A stretch of 64,000 bases of DNA from NCBI GenBank assembly GCA_016271365.2, contig CM028131.1:174968501-175032500 (forward strand). Reading direction: 5' to 3'. Under the pieces are notes generated by a model, which did no database searches, was not told the origin of the DNA, and saw only the letters and a list, made by a program, of their open reading frames with translations. Numbering within the stretch: position 1 is the first letter of the stretch; each line of letters opens with the position of its first letter. Shown here one piece after another: positions 23,291-34,440 of the stretch. The position numbers and the translations under genes are program-made. This stretch comes from Neoceratodus forsteri. Lineage: Eukaryota; Chordata; Ceratodontiformes; Ceratodontidae.

Positions 23291-24405
23291 TGGAGAAGCT
23301 AAGGTCAGCACTTCGGAAAACAAAACATGCCTATAGGCTGAAATATCCTTAAAAAGTGCTAATTTTATTACAAGTAAGTGCGAATTATAAAAACAGGTGT
23401 ATCATCCCAAATGCACTTGTAGAGAGACTTTTAAACACCAGCTACTTCAAGCAGTAAGGCGCAGTATTGCACCATCACCCTCTCGTATTACAGTCTGCTA
23501 TCACACTTGTAAATGATTAGCTAGAGTGTGCAAGAGGCAAGACTGTTAGGGTATGTTCACCCGGTGTTGCTGGCTTACTGGTTGGCATTCATTCATTTCA
23601 TGCCTGAACCTTCAGAAACATGCTTTTCAACTCTATTCGGCTCAGCAAATCTTGTCCCAGTACAGGGTGGTTTGTTCCCATCTCATTACTCATCTCATCT
23701 CCTTTGAGTCACGCTATGCTTACGTATCAACTGGAGTTATCATCAGAGCATGGCTGTAGGCTCTGCTGCCTGCATTTTTATCCCATTCTCTCTTAAAGCA
23801 ATAGGAACAGGAAATGCAAATACTATGGAAAACACATTATTATAGAAAAAACAATACATCAAGCACACACAAACCACATACTTAATCCATTTAAGTTATC
23901 ACAAACACTAAATAAAGAAACAAAACTTCACAAACAGTGCTACATTCATTAGTCATGGTAACACAGTACTAGAACAGATGGGCCTCCATTTTTGTGTCTC
24001 ATCAATAATTCTTTCAAATTCACAAGCATCTTCCTCAACAAAAATGGACATTTCTGTGAAAGCAGTCTTTGGGTAGACAACTCGATACACATTGAAGTGC
24101 TCCAGAAACTGTCTCTTCGTTTATTTTATTAAAATTGAAAGAAGAGCAAAAAGGTTAGCAAATAAAGTTGGACTGTCCTGGAGCAGTCATATAACCTATC
24201 TGTACACATGTAGAGACTTAAAGTCTTGTCATGTGTATATAAGCACACGCAGAGGCTGTAAATCATGCTGTGTGCAAATGTTTTGATTGACAATTTATCA
24301 TTTAATAAAAACTACCTATTCACTGGCAGAGCCTACAAGTCTTACTCTGTGTAACAAACTACATGTAGAGTCTCCACGTCTTACCATGTGTACAGTAAGC
24401 CTTTT
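23291..24405. other. Unassigned, possible Penelope 3' UTR
   Basis: No gene recognised. The stretch next to the GIY-YIG relic (about 24150-24405) holds repeated words such as ACATGTAGAG and TACAAGTCTTAC/AAAGTCTTGTCATGTG. It is probably the 3' untranslated part of the - strand element. Confidence 0.45.
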
Positions 24406-24915
24406 TACAGGTAGCTATAAAGGGGTATTTCTTCATTAAGTTTGAGAGGTGTGAGGGTATTTAGAGTGTATATCCAAAAGGCTTCTCTTTGCAGAAGCTT
24501 TAACTTAAGATCACTTCCTCTTGCATTTAGATCTATTTTTTCTCATCCAACAAATTTTAAAGTGGCCGCTGACCCAGGTCCTGCCTCTTTATAATGTCTG
24601 ACCATATCATAACCATAGATCCCATTTCTTATGGCAGCCTTGTGTTTGCCTATCCTGAATTTCAATGTTCTTTTAGTTTCTCCAACATATTCTATTCCAC
24701 ACAGGCAAGTTAGAAGATAAATTACTCCACTACTACTCCTTTGGGTATATTGTTTATCACACTTTTTGGGTGGCAACTGTCTTTTTTAAGTATAGTATTC
24801 TTTGAAAGGGGTTTTCTGTACCATCTGGTTTCTAATTTCCCATGTTCTTTGTGCAGTAAGATATCTAGGAATGGAATTTTCTGGAGATCAATAGTGTACG
24901 TAAAATTTAGATGTA
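24406..24915 (-). pseudogene. Penelope-like element, RT end and GIY-YIG endonuclease
   Basis: Read on the - strand, the upstream part (24915 to about 24745) gives the conserved end of a Penelope-type RT: LNFTYTIDLQKIPFLDILL, then WYRKP, then a CHPKSVI-like block. After a deletion and frame change, a GIY-YIG nuclease follows: GVIYLLTCLCGIEYVGETKR (24750-24660). Further on are LQREAFWIYTLN and LNEEIPL near 24490-24420. A premature TGA lies at about 24540. The segment expected between RT and nuclease is missing. Penelope-like elements are retroelements that pair an RT with this endonuclease. This copy is dead and 5'-truncated. Confidence 0.85.
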
Positions 24916-25249
24916 AACCTCAAACTTTGCACTTTAATAGCTTCACAACTGTTCAATGGATTTGTATGAAATTTTGCATATGTGGTCTCAGCAAGTAGAT
25001 CTCTTGATCTGCTAACTTTCATTCCAGTCAGATGTGTGAATTTTGAGATGTGATAGTAAACAAAGTTAAAAAACTGGTGTGTGTTTTTCTGCTCATTTTT
25101 CATTGTCTAGCACCCAGACAGTTTGGAGTTTTGATCTGTTATTTTCAGGGTAGAAAGGGCTTGGGTCACAGATGTGCATTTCATTAGTTTGGTGAAAATA
25201 AATACTAATCCATTCCAGAGTCATTAAGTTTTCAAATTTAAGTTCTGAG
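24916..25249. other. Unassigned AT-rich sequence
   Basis: No recognised element in this short stretch between the Penelope relic and the palindromic low-complexity region. Confidence 0.4.
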
Positions 25250-26001
25250 CATGATCAGAATGATCTTTTGGATAGACGCTTGGAAAGAAAAGAGAATTTG
25301 GTTCATTCAAAAAAGGATCTTTTTTCATATGGGGGTAATCCTTTTCATGAAGAAAAATTATTTTTTATATGGCCACCATTTTGTTTCAATTTTTTTCAAA
25401 AATAAATTTTCAAAACCCACAACAATTACATCCTGGAGAGACACTGAGACATGTATCTTGGTTATTGGGACCCCATTGAGTGGATTCCACAGTCAATTGT
25501 TGGAAAAATTACCCTAAATGTGTTTTTTTTTTATTTTAAATCCTTTTTCGTGACTTGTTTCTGATTTCTCATATGGCCATATGAAAAAATAATTTGTCCA
25601 TATGAAAAATAATCCCTTCATATGAAAAAACGATTTGGCAAACACCTACTGTATGCCCAAATTTGTTTTTGTATGAAGGCATCCTTTTTTGTGTAAATGA
25701 AAAACTAGTGATGTGTGGAATTTTCAAATTACAGTGGAACAAAATTCCAAGATTCTGCCAAAATTCCACCGAATTTCATAACAAATGGAATGGTAGAATT
25801 CTGCAGTAGAAAACAGTTGTGGAATGATTTTCTGTGGAAAACAATTCTGTTCCATGGAATATTGTTCTGCAGAACTCAATATTTTCTGTGGAAATTGTTG
25901 CGGGACAATTTTCCATGGAAAAAATTGCTTTTCCAGTGAATATTATTCTACTGATCACAGTAGGTGGAATTCCACTGAAGAACTAGTTAAATTCAGATAG
26001 A
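25250..26001. repeat. Self-complementary low-complexity region, left part
   Basis: From 25250 to 25690 the sequence is built on CATATGAAAAA, TTTTTCATATG and AAAAAGGATCC words. From 25700 to 26000 it is built on GTGGAATT, AATTCCAC, TTCCATGGAA and TTCTGCAGAA words. Many can pair with near neighbours. The same vocabulary resumes at 30778 beyond the LINE, so the LINE inserted into one such region. Confidence 0.7.
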
Positions 26002-26032
26002 AATTCCACCAGTGGACTGATCATTCTGCAGC

Positions 26033-27000
26033 CGCTCTCCCCTTGACAGGGGCAACCCCTCACTTCCACGGCTCGATATCTCCCCCGGTCAGACGGCACC
26101 TCTGAAGCTGCTGACCCCTAATCCAAAGCCAGATTCCTCAGCACAAAAGTGGCTCCCCGTGATAGGGGCAAGCCCTCACTTCCATGGCTCGATATCTCCC
26201 CTGGTCAGATGGCACCTCTGAAGCCGTCGACCCCTAAGCCAAAGCCGGATTCTCCAGCACAAAATCTGCTCCCCTTGATAGGGGCAAGCCCTCATTTCCA
26301 CGGCTTGATATCTCCCCTGGTCGGACGGCACCTCTGAAGCTGCCGTCCCCTAAGCTGAAGCCGGATTCCCTAGCACAAAAGGTACGGTCACCACCCGACC
26401 AATCGGAACTCGGGCATCTCCAAGGGGAACAGCCCTGATTGGTCCAGAGAAATGGATTTTGAACTGGGCTTCTTTCTGCCCTAAAGACTCTGCCCTGTCC
26501 CTGATTTTTCTCCTGTTCTTTAGTTTTTCCACTAATTTACTTGTCTGTATTTTTTAGAAGTGTACACACAGTTTTTTTAAGTGATTACAAGCCTGTTATG
26601 CAGTGATATCTGTAAAGCGTAAAGTGATTACCGGCCGCTTCTTAGCGCCGAAATGAAGTATCCCTTTTGTCTTGGTAATTTTGCTGTCTCCCTGTCCCAC
26701 AGATCCTTTGTCTGTCCCTTGCCTTAGTTGCTTCTATATTCTCTACCTTTCTCTCTCCTTGCAGCGGCTCCCCATGACAGGGGCAAGCTCCCGCTTCCAC
26801 GGCTCAATATCTCCCCTGGTCGGACAGCACCTCTAAAGCTGCTGACCCCTAAGCCAAAGCTGGATTCCCCAGCACAAAAGGTACGGTCACCACCCGACCA
26901 ATTGGAACTTGGGTGCCTCCAAGGAAACAGCCCCGATTGGTCCAGAGACACAGATTCTGAACTGGGCTTCTTTCCACCCTAAACATTGATCTGTCCCTGA
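26033..27000 (+). promoter_or_regulatory. 5' UTR tandem monomers of LINE copy a
   Basis: Three units of ~117 bp start near 26033, 26151 and 26268, each reading GCTCCCC..AGGGGCAA..CTCGATATCTCCCC. A tail (26381-26500) follows, with a CCAAT box (26399-26403) and an inverted one (ATTGG, 26438-26442). A fourth unit (26765) and second tail (CCAAT 26898, ATTGG 26936) follow after a spacer. The arrangement resembles monomeric LINE promoters such as those of mouse L1. Promoter function is inferred from position and CCAAT boxes. Confidence 0.7.
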
Positions 27001-27179
27001 TTTTTCTTCCCACCCCCATTCCCTCCCAGGCCCCCATTAAATACGCCTTGTCCCGCCTCAACTGTCCCTGCAATCTCCTTATTGCACCCCTGCTGGGCCA
27101 ATCACGGTGCCCTTCCCCTTCATAATCAGGTTATGGTGCTGTCGCTATCTGCCTCTTTATAGCCCATCCGTTTGACACT

Positions 27180-27665
27180 ATGGCATATAGCGCTCTCATT
27201 ATTGTATCATTCTTTTGTAGTGTACCAACTGTTCTTCGTATGAATGATGCTTATAGGCCCAGCCTGTTCTTCAGCCCTATGGCTTCAATTAGCCCTACCC
27301 CATACCGGGGTACCTTATTTACCCCTGTGGTTTCCTCCCCATTAGATTACACCCATTTATTTTCCCACAAATACCGCTTACTCCCCTCTCCTCTTTCTCT
27401 CAGCATGCTTTCTCTTATAACCATAAAATCTCGCTCTACCTACACGCATTTCAGTGGCTTGAAGCCTCCTCTGACCTCCTCCAAAAAATGGGATAAAAGG
27501 AACAAAGCTCTTAGGTCTCTCATGAGTTCTCTAAAGAAATTGTTACTCCTGCTCCTTCTGTGTTCAGGAAACATGGAACTAAACCCAGACCCACCCAACT
27601 TGCTCACCTCACCTTCTGAATTTGCGACAGCTTCAGGTCTTAAGGTAATATTGGTTAAAATCTAA
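27180..27665 (+). pseudogene. LINE leader region with degenerate 2A motif (copy a)
   Basis: A 161-codon open stretch leads into the endonuclease. Residues 120-128 form a Leu-rich run, followed at residues 130-138 by GNMELNPDP (27567-27593). This matches the 2A consensus DxExNPGP apart from Asp-to-Asn at its start and Gly-to-Asp at the position before the recoding site. Those changes should abolish 2A activity. The TAA at 27663 falls inside the expected LKV..SLPKKINQL start of the endonuclease. Leader and nuclease were therefore probably one frame. Confidence 0.75.
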
Positions 27666-28829
27666 AGCCTGCCTAAGAAAATCAACCAGCTACAAGCATG
27701 GGCTCTACATACTGAGCCTGATCTTATTATTATTACAGAATCCTGGCTAAAAAAATCCAACCTGGACCAACAAGTTACCCTTCTGGGCTATAAGTTGATT
27801 AGGGCTGATATGGGGAATAGGGACGGGGGAGTAGTCATTTACACTAAATCCAAGTTCATAGTTAGTGACATTCAGTGCAACTTGAAACAAAAGGAATATG
27901 AAATTGTCTTCTTAAAGTTACATCTCCCCTCCATGGAATGCATTACCATCATCGGATGCTACAGGCCCCCTAGTGGTGGAACTGACTTCCTCAATATCCT
28001 CAAATTGCTAACAGCTGCTGCCAATTATGAAGTACTAATTCTTGGGAATTTCAATATGGACTGGCTATCATACAAATCACACAGGCTGAAGTCCCTCTGT
28101 GATGAACTTGGTCTTACCCAATTAGTGTCAGAACCCACAAGGCCCAACAACATAAATCTAGACAAGAGTTTGATCCTTGATATTATATTATCTTCCCATC
28201 CCCATAAAATATCTCACTCAGTGGTATTTCATAATGATATGAGTGACCATGGTATTGTAGTCTGCTCAAGGTTGCAAACCAAAATTCACCATCAGCCCAA
28301 AATCATAATTAAACGCTCATTCTGGAAGTTTAGCATGCAGGGCTACCTTTATGACCTTAGCCAGGTTAGATGGCAAAACCTTTATCTCTCCAAAACCCCC
28401 GATGAGGTGGCCGCAGTCCTAAATGACACCTTCAACACCCATGCAAATAAACATGCACCATTTATTAAGGTCAGGACACAAAACATCTCACACCCCTGGT
28501 TCACTGCCAAATTGAAGAACGCTCTTTCTGCCCATGATAAATTATGGGCCAAGGCTAGATACACCAAAAGCCCAGAGGACTGCCAGGACTTCAGAACTGC
28601 CAGAAATATCTGTGTGAAACAAATTTGTGCTGCCAAAGCCAACTTCTATGTTTCCACTCTCGAGCAGGCTAAGGGGAACTGCCAAAAAATCTGGAGGACC
28701 CTCGAGTCTATTGAAGGGTGGCTGATGACCCCTCCCTATCAACCAAAATCATTAAAAATGATACGACTGTGGATAATAGTTTCTATATCCTTGAAGAATT
28801 TAACTCTCATTTTACCACCGCTGGCCTAG
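27666..28829 (+). pseudogene. LINE APE endonuclease domain (copy a)
   Basis: An open frame from 27795 to 28829 carries endonuclease blocks: TESWL (about 27736, upstream in frame), GGVVIYTK near 27830, CYRPPSGG near 27958, GNFNMDW near 28044, LDIILSS near 28180 and MSDHGIV near 28238. Linker residues follow to about 28829. The GDFN block normal for APE nucleases reads GNFN here, an Asp-to-Asn change also seen in copy b. The C-terminal part shifts frame near 28710-28830. Confidence 0.82.
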
Positions 28830-28899
28830 TGCTTGACATGTCCCCATATGCATCACATGCTATTAGCCAAGACAGCACAAATTATATCTCTCCAATAAC

Positions 28900-30486
28900 A
28901 AGCCACCCCTTTTAGCTGCACCCCATTAACTTTAAAGATGTCGAAGACTCCCTCAAGAGCATTGATACCAAAAAAAGTGCCGGGGACAAAGGAATCAAAC
29001 CTTTTTTCATAAAACTTGGGTTCACCTTCCTTATTGCCCCAATCTTACATATTTTCAACCTTTATATCTCTTCTTCTATTGTACTGTCATGCTGGAAATC
29101 AGCCCATATCCTCCCCCTATTTAAATCAGGGGACCCATGTGATTTAAATAAGTACAGACCCATTTCCATCTTGCCTATCCTCTCTAAAGTCTTTGAAAAG
29201 CTGATTTATGCTCAATTAAAGCATCACCTAGAAATCTATTCACTCCTAAACCCAACCCAAACTGGTTTCCACTCCCAACCCCAGTACCATCACCACCTTG
29301 GCCAAAGTAACCGATTACTGGATCTCAGCCATGGACTCTAAGAAGTATACAGGAGCAGTCTTCGTTGACCTTAGTAAAGCTTTCGACACGGCAGACCACA
29401 ACCTTATCGAATTCAGCCTTGCTAAAATAGGTGCCACACTTTCTACCATCCAGTGGTTTAATAGTTACCTTTTGGAAAGGATGCAAAAAATCAAAGCTGA
29501 TGGTCTGTTCTCCTCCCCCCTACCACTTACTAGGGGGGAGTCCCACAAGGCTCCATCCTAGGTCACATCTTATTATCTCTATACATTAATGACCTCGACT
29601 ACCACGTATCCAACTCTAAATTGCATTTCTTCGCTGACGATACAGTCCTCTATACTTCTGATGCCTCATTACTACACGTCAGAGACGTCCTCCAAGCTGA
29701 CTTTGTCCAGCTTGAATCCAATCTCATAAATGCTAAACTCCTACTAAATGCTAAGAAAACCAAAGCTATGACCTCTCCCCCCAATTCATCCACCCCATAC
29801 CTGACACATTACAGAATGACTTCATAGTAACCTCCCTAGGTGGGCCTTTGGTAGTCATCCCCAAATTCAGATACCTGGGGTTTTGGTTAGATAGCAAGCT
29901 TACATTCTCTGAACACCTGGATGACCTTATAAAAAGACTAAAAATTAGGCTAGGATTTTTTTACCACAACAAGCCGCTCTTTCCAGTCGAGGTCAGAACT
30001 AGGCTTGTCCAAGCCACATTCCTCCCATTATTAGACTATGGCAACATAATATATAACTCTTCTGCAACCTCAAAACTTAACAAACTGGACATTTTCTATC
30101 ACCGTGCGCTGCGCTTCATTACGAACTCCCCTTACTTGACACATCATTGTGACCAATACTCAGCAGTGGGTTGGACATCCGTTACCACTAGATGCGTTCT
30201 TCATGCCAGTACATGGACTCTAAAACTTCTCCTTAACAAACTTCCAAGAAAACTAACCTCCATCATCCATACCTGCCACAGTACATATGCACTCAGGAAA
30301 TTAGATTTCATCTTCCTAGATGTCCTCATGACATGCACCTCCTTCGGGAAGCGTGCCTTTTCCATAGCCCTACTGGTAATCTGGAATATTCTACAATCTT
30401 CACTGAAACTTTCAAAATTAGTCTCTGTCAGTCTCTTCAAAAATTTAATTGCAGGAAAAATAAAAGACATTTGTAATTGTCATTGA
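28900..30486 (+). pseudogene. LINE reverse transcriptase domain (copy a)
   Basis: RT blocks lie in several frames: KSAGDKGI-like near 28972, KYRPISILPILSK near 29150, VFVDLSKAFDTADH near 29359, a RGESHKAPS-like motif near 29535, and the catalytic FADD at about 29630. LLNAKKTKAM follows near 29743 and a thumb/C-terminal frame at 29848-30486 begins FRYLGFWLDSKLTF. The catalytic aspartates are intact, but at least three frameshifts and stops separate the blocks. Confidence 0.85.
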
Positions 30487-30777
30487 AATCATTTTTTCCT
30501 ATGACTGTGTAGCCTATTGTTAGACACAAGGTCCATATGGACTGTATCCGCACTTTGTATAAGAGTATGATGACCTACTCTATGATATATAGTGTAATGC
30601 CTGTATAACTGCTACTCCTGTACTTTATCAGCACTTATAATCTTGCTGTGTGCTATTATTGTAACCTTCTGTGAGTCTTCTAGTATATGTATCATAGGAC
30701 CTCCTTGTGAATAAGCTTGCTCAATGGAGTTTTTTCCTACAATAAACTTGAACTTGAACTTGAATTCCACCTGTGGA

Positions 30778-31130
30778 ATTCCGCATTCCACACAGCACTG
30801 TGAAAAACCCATATGAAAAAGGATCCCCTCAAACAAGAAGAAGAACTGGAAAAATATTAAGTCCTGATTCTTTTTTCATACTGTATGAAGGGATCCTTTT
30901 TTGTATGCTTTTTCATTCATACAAAAAAGGATGCCCTCGTACTGAAAAAAGATTTTGGATTTCGTTTTTTTTTCTATTTCTTTTTTTGTATGAAAGCATC
31001 CTTTTTCATATGCTTTATTTGTTCATACAAAAAAGGATGCCCTCATAAAAAACAAGATTTTAGACTTAGTTTTTGTCCCCAGATTTTAACTTTAACAAGC
31101 TATGATACCAAATATTAAGGGACAATCTAC
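30778..31130. repeat. Self-complementary low-complexity region, right part
   Basis: This continues the pre-insertion repeat. CATATGAAAAAGGATCCC, AAGGGATCCTTTTTTG, and two alternating CATACAAAAAAGGATGCCCTC / AGCATCCTTTTT pairs give multiple hairpins. Confidence 0.7.
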
Positions 31131-31336
31131 ATATCAAAAAAGGTCTTAATTATTACTACGAGAATAACACATATTCCCCGCTCACAACATTTAGGGGCCA
31201 TATTAAAAAAAAGCATAGAAAATAAAAAAAATGCAGATTCCCATAGAATAACATTTGAACTTTAACAAGCCATACAATGAAGGAAAGAAATTGCTTCCAT
31301 GGGAACATAGATGTATGCATCTATTAAGGGATTAAA
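31131..31336. other. Unassigned
   Basis: AT-rich, with no recognised feature. Confidence 0.4.
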
Positions 31337-32330
31337 GTGCAGGACCCTCTGGATCCTGCACTCCCACAGGCAAATGAGGATACGATTATACTATCTCAAA
31401 AAATAAGGAAATTCATTGTAAAAATCTTCATTAATGCACTAGCAGAGCTGCACATTTCCATTACTGGACTGGACTGGTCTGCTTGCTTCTATAGGGCACA
31501 CTCTGCCTGTCAGGATGACAGGAGTTGCCTCATTCAGAACAAAGAGCTGCTATGGTGGTGTGGAACACCAGCAGCCTTTCATGGCAAGGGACTTATACCA
31601 GATGACAGATGCTGGAGATGTCAACAATTGGGATGGTCTCTTTCCCATATTCTGTGGTCGTGCCCAGTCATTTCAGATTTTGTGGCAGGCATACATCAAG
31701 TACAGTATGCTCTACAGTGCTAGGTCAGCAGATACAATTGGATGCCGCACTTTCTCTCCTTGGTATAACCCAGAGTCACACCTCAAGACATTCTCCCATT
31801 ATTCAATGGCTGGTTACAGCCGGTGTGGTGGCTAAGAGACAATTAATATGCCTTTGGCACTCCATTGCGGTGCCCTCTTTGATTGAGTGGCTTGCTACAG
31901 TGGGTCAACTTGCTTTCTTAGAAAAAATGTCTCACAGGATTGCAGGTACCATGAATAAATATGAGTCTATAAGGGGGACATAATTACCCTTCCCCTTTTA
32001 CCATGGGGGCCCAGAGATAGCCAGTTCATGTACCCTCATACTAGGCTTCATTTGGGAGGAGCTCAGCCCCTGGAGGGATTCCTGTTAACACTGGTATAAT
32101 CCTCAGTTAGCGGTATCCTTGTGACATAGTCCACTAGGGAGGAGATACACACAAAAATTAATAGAAAGACATACTTAAATTTAAGAAAAGTCAACTGTAT
32201 AATTGTGTTTTTGTTTTCCTTTCTCTGTTAACTGAACACTGTTATATCATAATTATTTTTTCCTAGTCATGGTTTGCTGTATTGTGATGCTGTTGTTGCC
32301 TTGCTTATAATGGAATTCCAATAAAAAGAT
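31337..32330 (+). pseudogene. L1-clade LINE, ORF2 C-terminal fragment and 3' UTR
   Basis: Frames 31337-31723 and 31609-31983 give the L1-type C-terminal zinc-knuckle-like region (CWRCQQLGW..LSHILWSCP, near 31612-31670). LSLLGI and a WLVTAGVVAKRQLICLW-like block (to about 31860) and a KMSHRIAGTMNKYE block follow. A frameshift near 31690 separates the halves. The 3' UTR ends near CCAATAAAAAGATT (about 32310-32330). The catalytic RT is absent, so this is a 5'-truncated insertion. Confidence 0.8.
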
Positions 32331-32460
32331 TAACTGCAATTTTACTTTACAACTAACCTCCAGTTTAAGACAATCAGTGGCACTGAGGGTTGAGGCACTG
32401 GATGCCACACCTCATGTCATGCTAGCAACCCAAGTTCAGGAATGAGTCTGGATTTTTGCC
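32331..32460. other. Unassigned spacer
   Basis: Short stretch between the L1 tail and a SINE, with no feature recognised. Confidence 0.4.
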
Positions 32461-32641
32461 CTTTTTTTTACCAGGTGAAACACACTAAGCTAAAAGTTTG
32501 TTTACAGGTGCAACCTGGGAACACAAGGAAGTTAAGTGACTTTCTCAGGGTCACAGAGTATGTAAGTGGGGGCTGTTGGATTCAAACCCAGATCTCCAGG
32601 TTTGCAGTTCGGAGCCTTAAACCACTGTGCTATACTGCCTC
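32461..32641 (-). mobile_element. CORE/MIR-like SINE, - strand copy
   Basis: On the - strand the order is a tRNA head (A box TAGCACAGTGG, B box GGTTTGAATCC), a CORE block (CTCTGTGACC..GTCACTTAACTTCC) and a tail ending CACCTGGTAAAAAAA. Same family as 5869-6058. No convincing target duplication. Confidence 0.85.
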
Positions 32642-32994
32642 CTTTGCTGCATTGCCAGAGGTCAGCTGGGGGGGTGGGTGAGGAGCTGGATTGAGCAGCT
32701 GTTAGGCAACTCTCCTCTCCAGGGGAGGATCTTGAGTTTCACAGGCTCTTGACTGCCACCCAGTGGAGTCTGGATGGCAGCACCAAGCACAAAGGGAGAC
32801 TCAGCATTAGGCTGGGTAATGGGAAGGGGCTATCAATGGAGCCATGGGGCACATGCTTGCCTCCATTGGTGTGCGTGACCATGTTCTGGGGTCCAGGGAA
32901 CAAGGAGGGAGAAAAAAAAAAGCATGCGTCTCCCCATTGCCGAGTAGGCGGGTGGCAGCAACAGGGAGCAAAAAGCTATATAAACAAAAAAAAG
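32642..32994. other. Unassigned
   Basis: G-rich sequence with no recognised element. The - strand frame of the neighbouring Penelope relic reads into it but loses all similarity. Confidence 0.4.
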
Positions 32995-34440
32995 TAGCCT
33001 CCAGTTTGTTAATTAAGCTCTGTGATGTATTATCCAATCCTACTGCCATATCTAATTGGATTTCTATGTCCCTCCATGCATCATGATAAGTATCATAAAC
33101 ATGTTCACAGTCAGGGTCTAAATTAAAATTTCCTTTCCTAAGTCGTTGGCTACTGAAGAAAACTTCTAAATTCAATTTTCTAGTTATGCTATGCAAGTCT
33201 AAGACAGTTTCAAATTCATCAGGTGGGTTCACTGGAACAAAACTCAACCCCTTCTGTAAAATGGGAATCTCAGTATTAGTCAAGGAGTAGCCAAAAATAT
33301 TTCTTACTGCTAGGCTCCTCGCCTGTTGCCTCAGTTCTGGCTCCTGCCCCATCGGCCACGGTATGGCTACTGGTAATTCCCCCATCTGGAATGTTGTGCA
33401 TAGGGCTGATACCTCTTCCTTCACCTACATTCTCTCTGAATTCTTCTGTGGATTCCATTATGCAGGCTATTCTGGGGCTCCTCTGTAATCGTTGTTGCTG
33501 GAAGGGCTCCTGATTCAGGGGTGGGGTTTCCTAGATATCCAAATCTTTCTGTAAAAAATACCATTCCTGTTCATTAATGCTGGTATCAGGATTGCAACCA
33601 CTAGTGTAAGTGTCCCTTTTGGTGGATGTATTTTTTTTTCTCAATATTGATCCGCGTGGACCATTATTTTTGTGTCTCCAATCAAAAATTCTGCCTTTGG
33701 CAGTATCTGCCCAATCTCATTCAAATTTAATGTGTTTTACTTTTTTAATTCTTTCATCATAAGTAGCTACTGTTCGTTTAAGGTCCCTTTGGTATTGTTC
33801 AAACACTACTGCTGTAAAAATGGTGTTACTATTGTTTTCATGTTCTATAAGCTGTTTTTTTACTTCAGATTCCACTGCTGCCAAATCATCAAGGATTAGT
33901 TTGATCAAGCCAGCTGATGAGGTTAACAAAAACTACCACCGTCTGTTCATAAAGATCTGGAGCTTGGCCAAATGCAGGTTGCTTGGCTAAGTGGAGCCCC
34001 CCTGGGTACTTGATTAATATGGAGGTAATCTTCCAGTGTGACCCTTCACCAATAAAGTCTACAAACCTTCAAAATACTGTAGTTCTTTCAAGTAAGATAA
34101 AGGCTTGTTTTATATTATACACCTCTGTTTATGCTGTCAGTGCTGGTACTGGGCATGTAGTTATCAAATCCTGGATTGGTCCCAATAATGGAATAGCCTT
34201 GCCTTCTTTGTAAAGGAAATCATCAATGGAGAAGGTCAAAATAGTTTTGCCAGAGCTGTGGGGTGATGTCGTGCTAATCTTGGCTGTTAAAATTTCTTCA
34301 GTAGACATGCTAATAACTGACTGATAACAAGCTTAATTGAAAAAAAATAATGTAACAATGCAGGCATGGAGGTGGCTCCAAAAACCTGTTCACAGTGCCT
34401 TCAGAATAAACAAGCATTTGTCAATGCCGAATGTTGATTG
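32995..34440 (-). pseudogene. Penelope-like element, 5' and N-terminal part
   Basis: On the - strand an ATG at 34307 starts MSTEEILTAKIS.., open to 34129. A coiled, Lys/Glu-rich segment follows at 33929-33717, then a frame at 33424-32997. That frame carries the conserved Penelope pre-RT block LTNTEIPILQKGLSFVPV, followed by LDLHSITRKLNLEVFF. The copy stops near 32997, before the catalytic RT. Frames are interrupted by stops. It may belong to the same family as the relic at 24406, because 34345-34405 matches 23127-23180. Confidence 0.75.

Larger units (their letters stand above)
26017..30762 (+). mobile_element. L2/Crack-like LINE, apparently full length (copy a)
   Basis: This LINE of the CR1/L2 group runs from 5' monomers through a leader with a 2A-like motif, APE endonuclease and reverse transcriptase. 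It ends in a TTGAAC tandem tail (about 30743-30762) right after AATAAA. The flanks AATTCCACCAGTGGA (26002-26016) and AATTCCACCTGTGGA (30763-30777) agree at 14 of 15 positions, a likely target duplication. Because the flanking DNA is rich in these words, chance agreement cannot be excluded. Several stops and frameshifts make it inactive. Confidence 0.82.

Noticed and set aside
32331..34000. Host exon near the L1 tail
   Set aside because: The - strand frames there carry the Penelope pre-RT block and are broken by stops.
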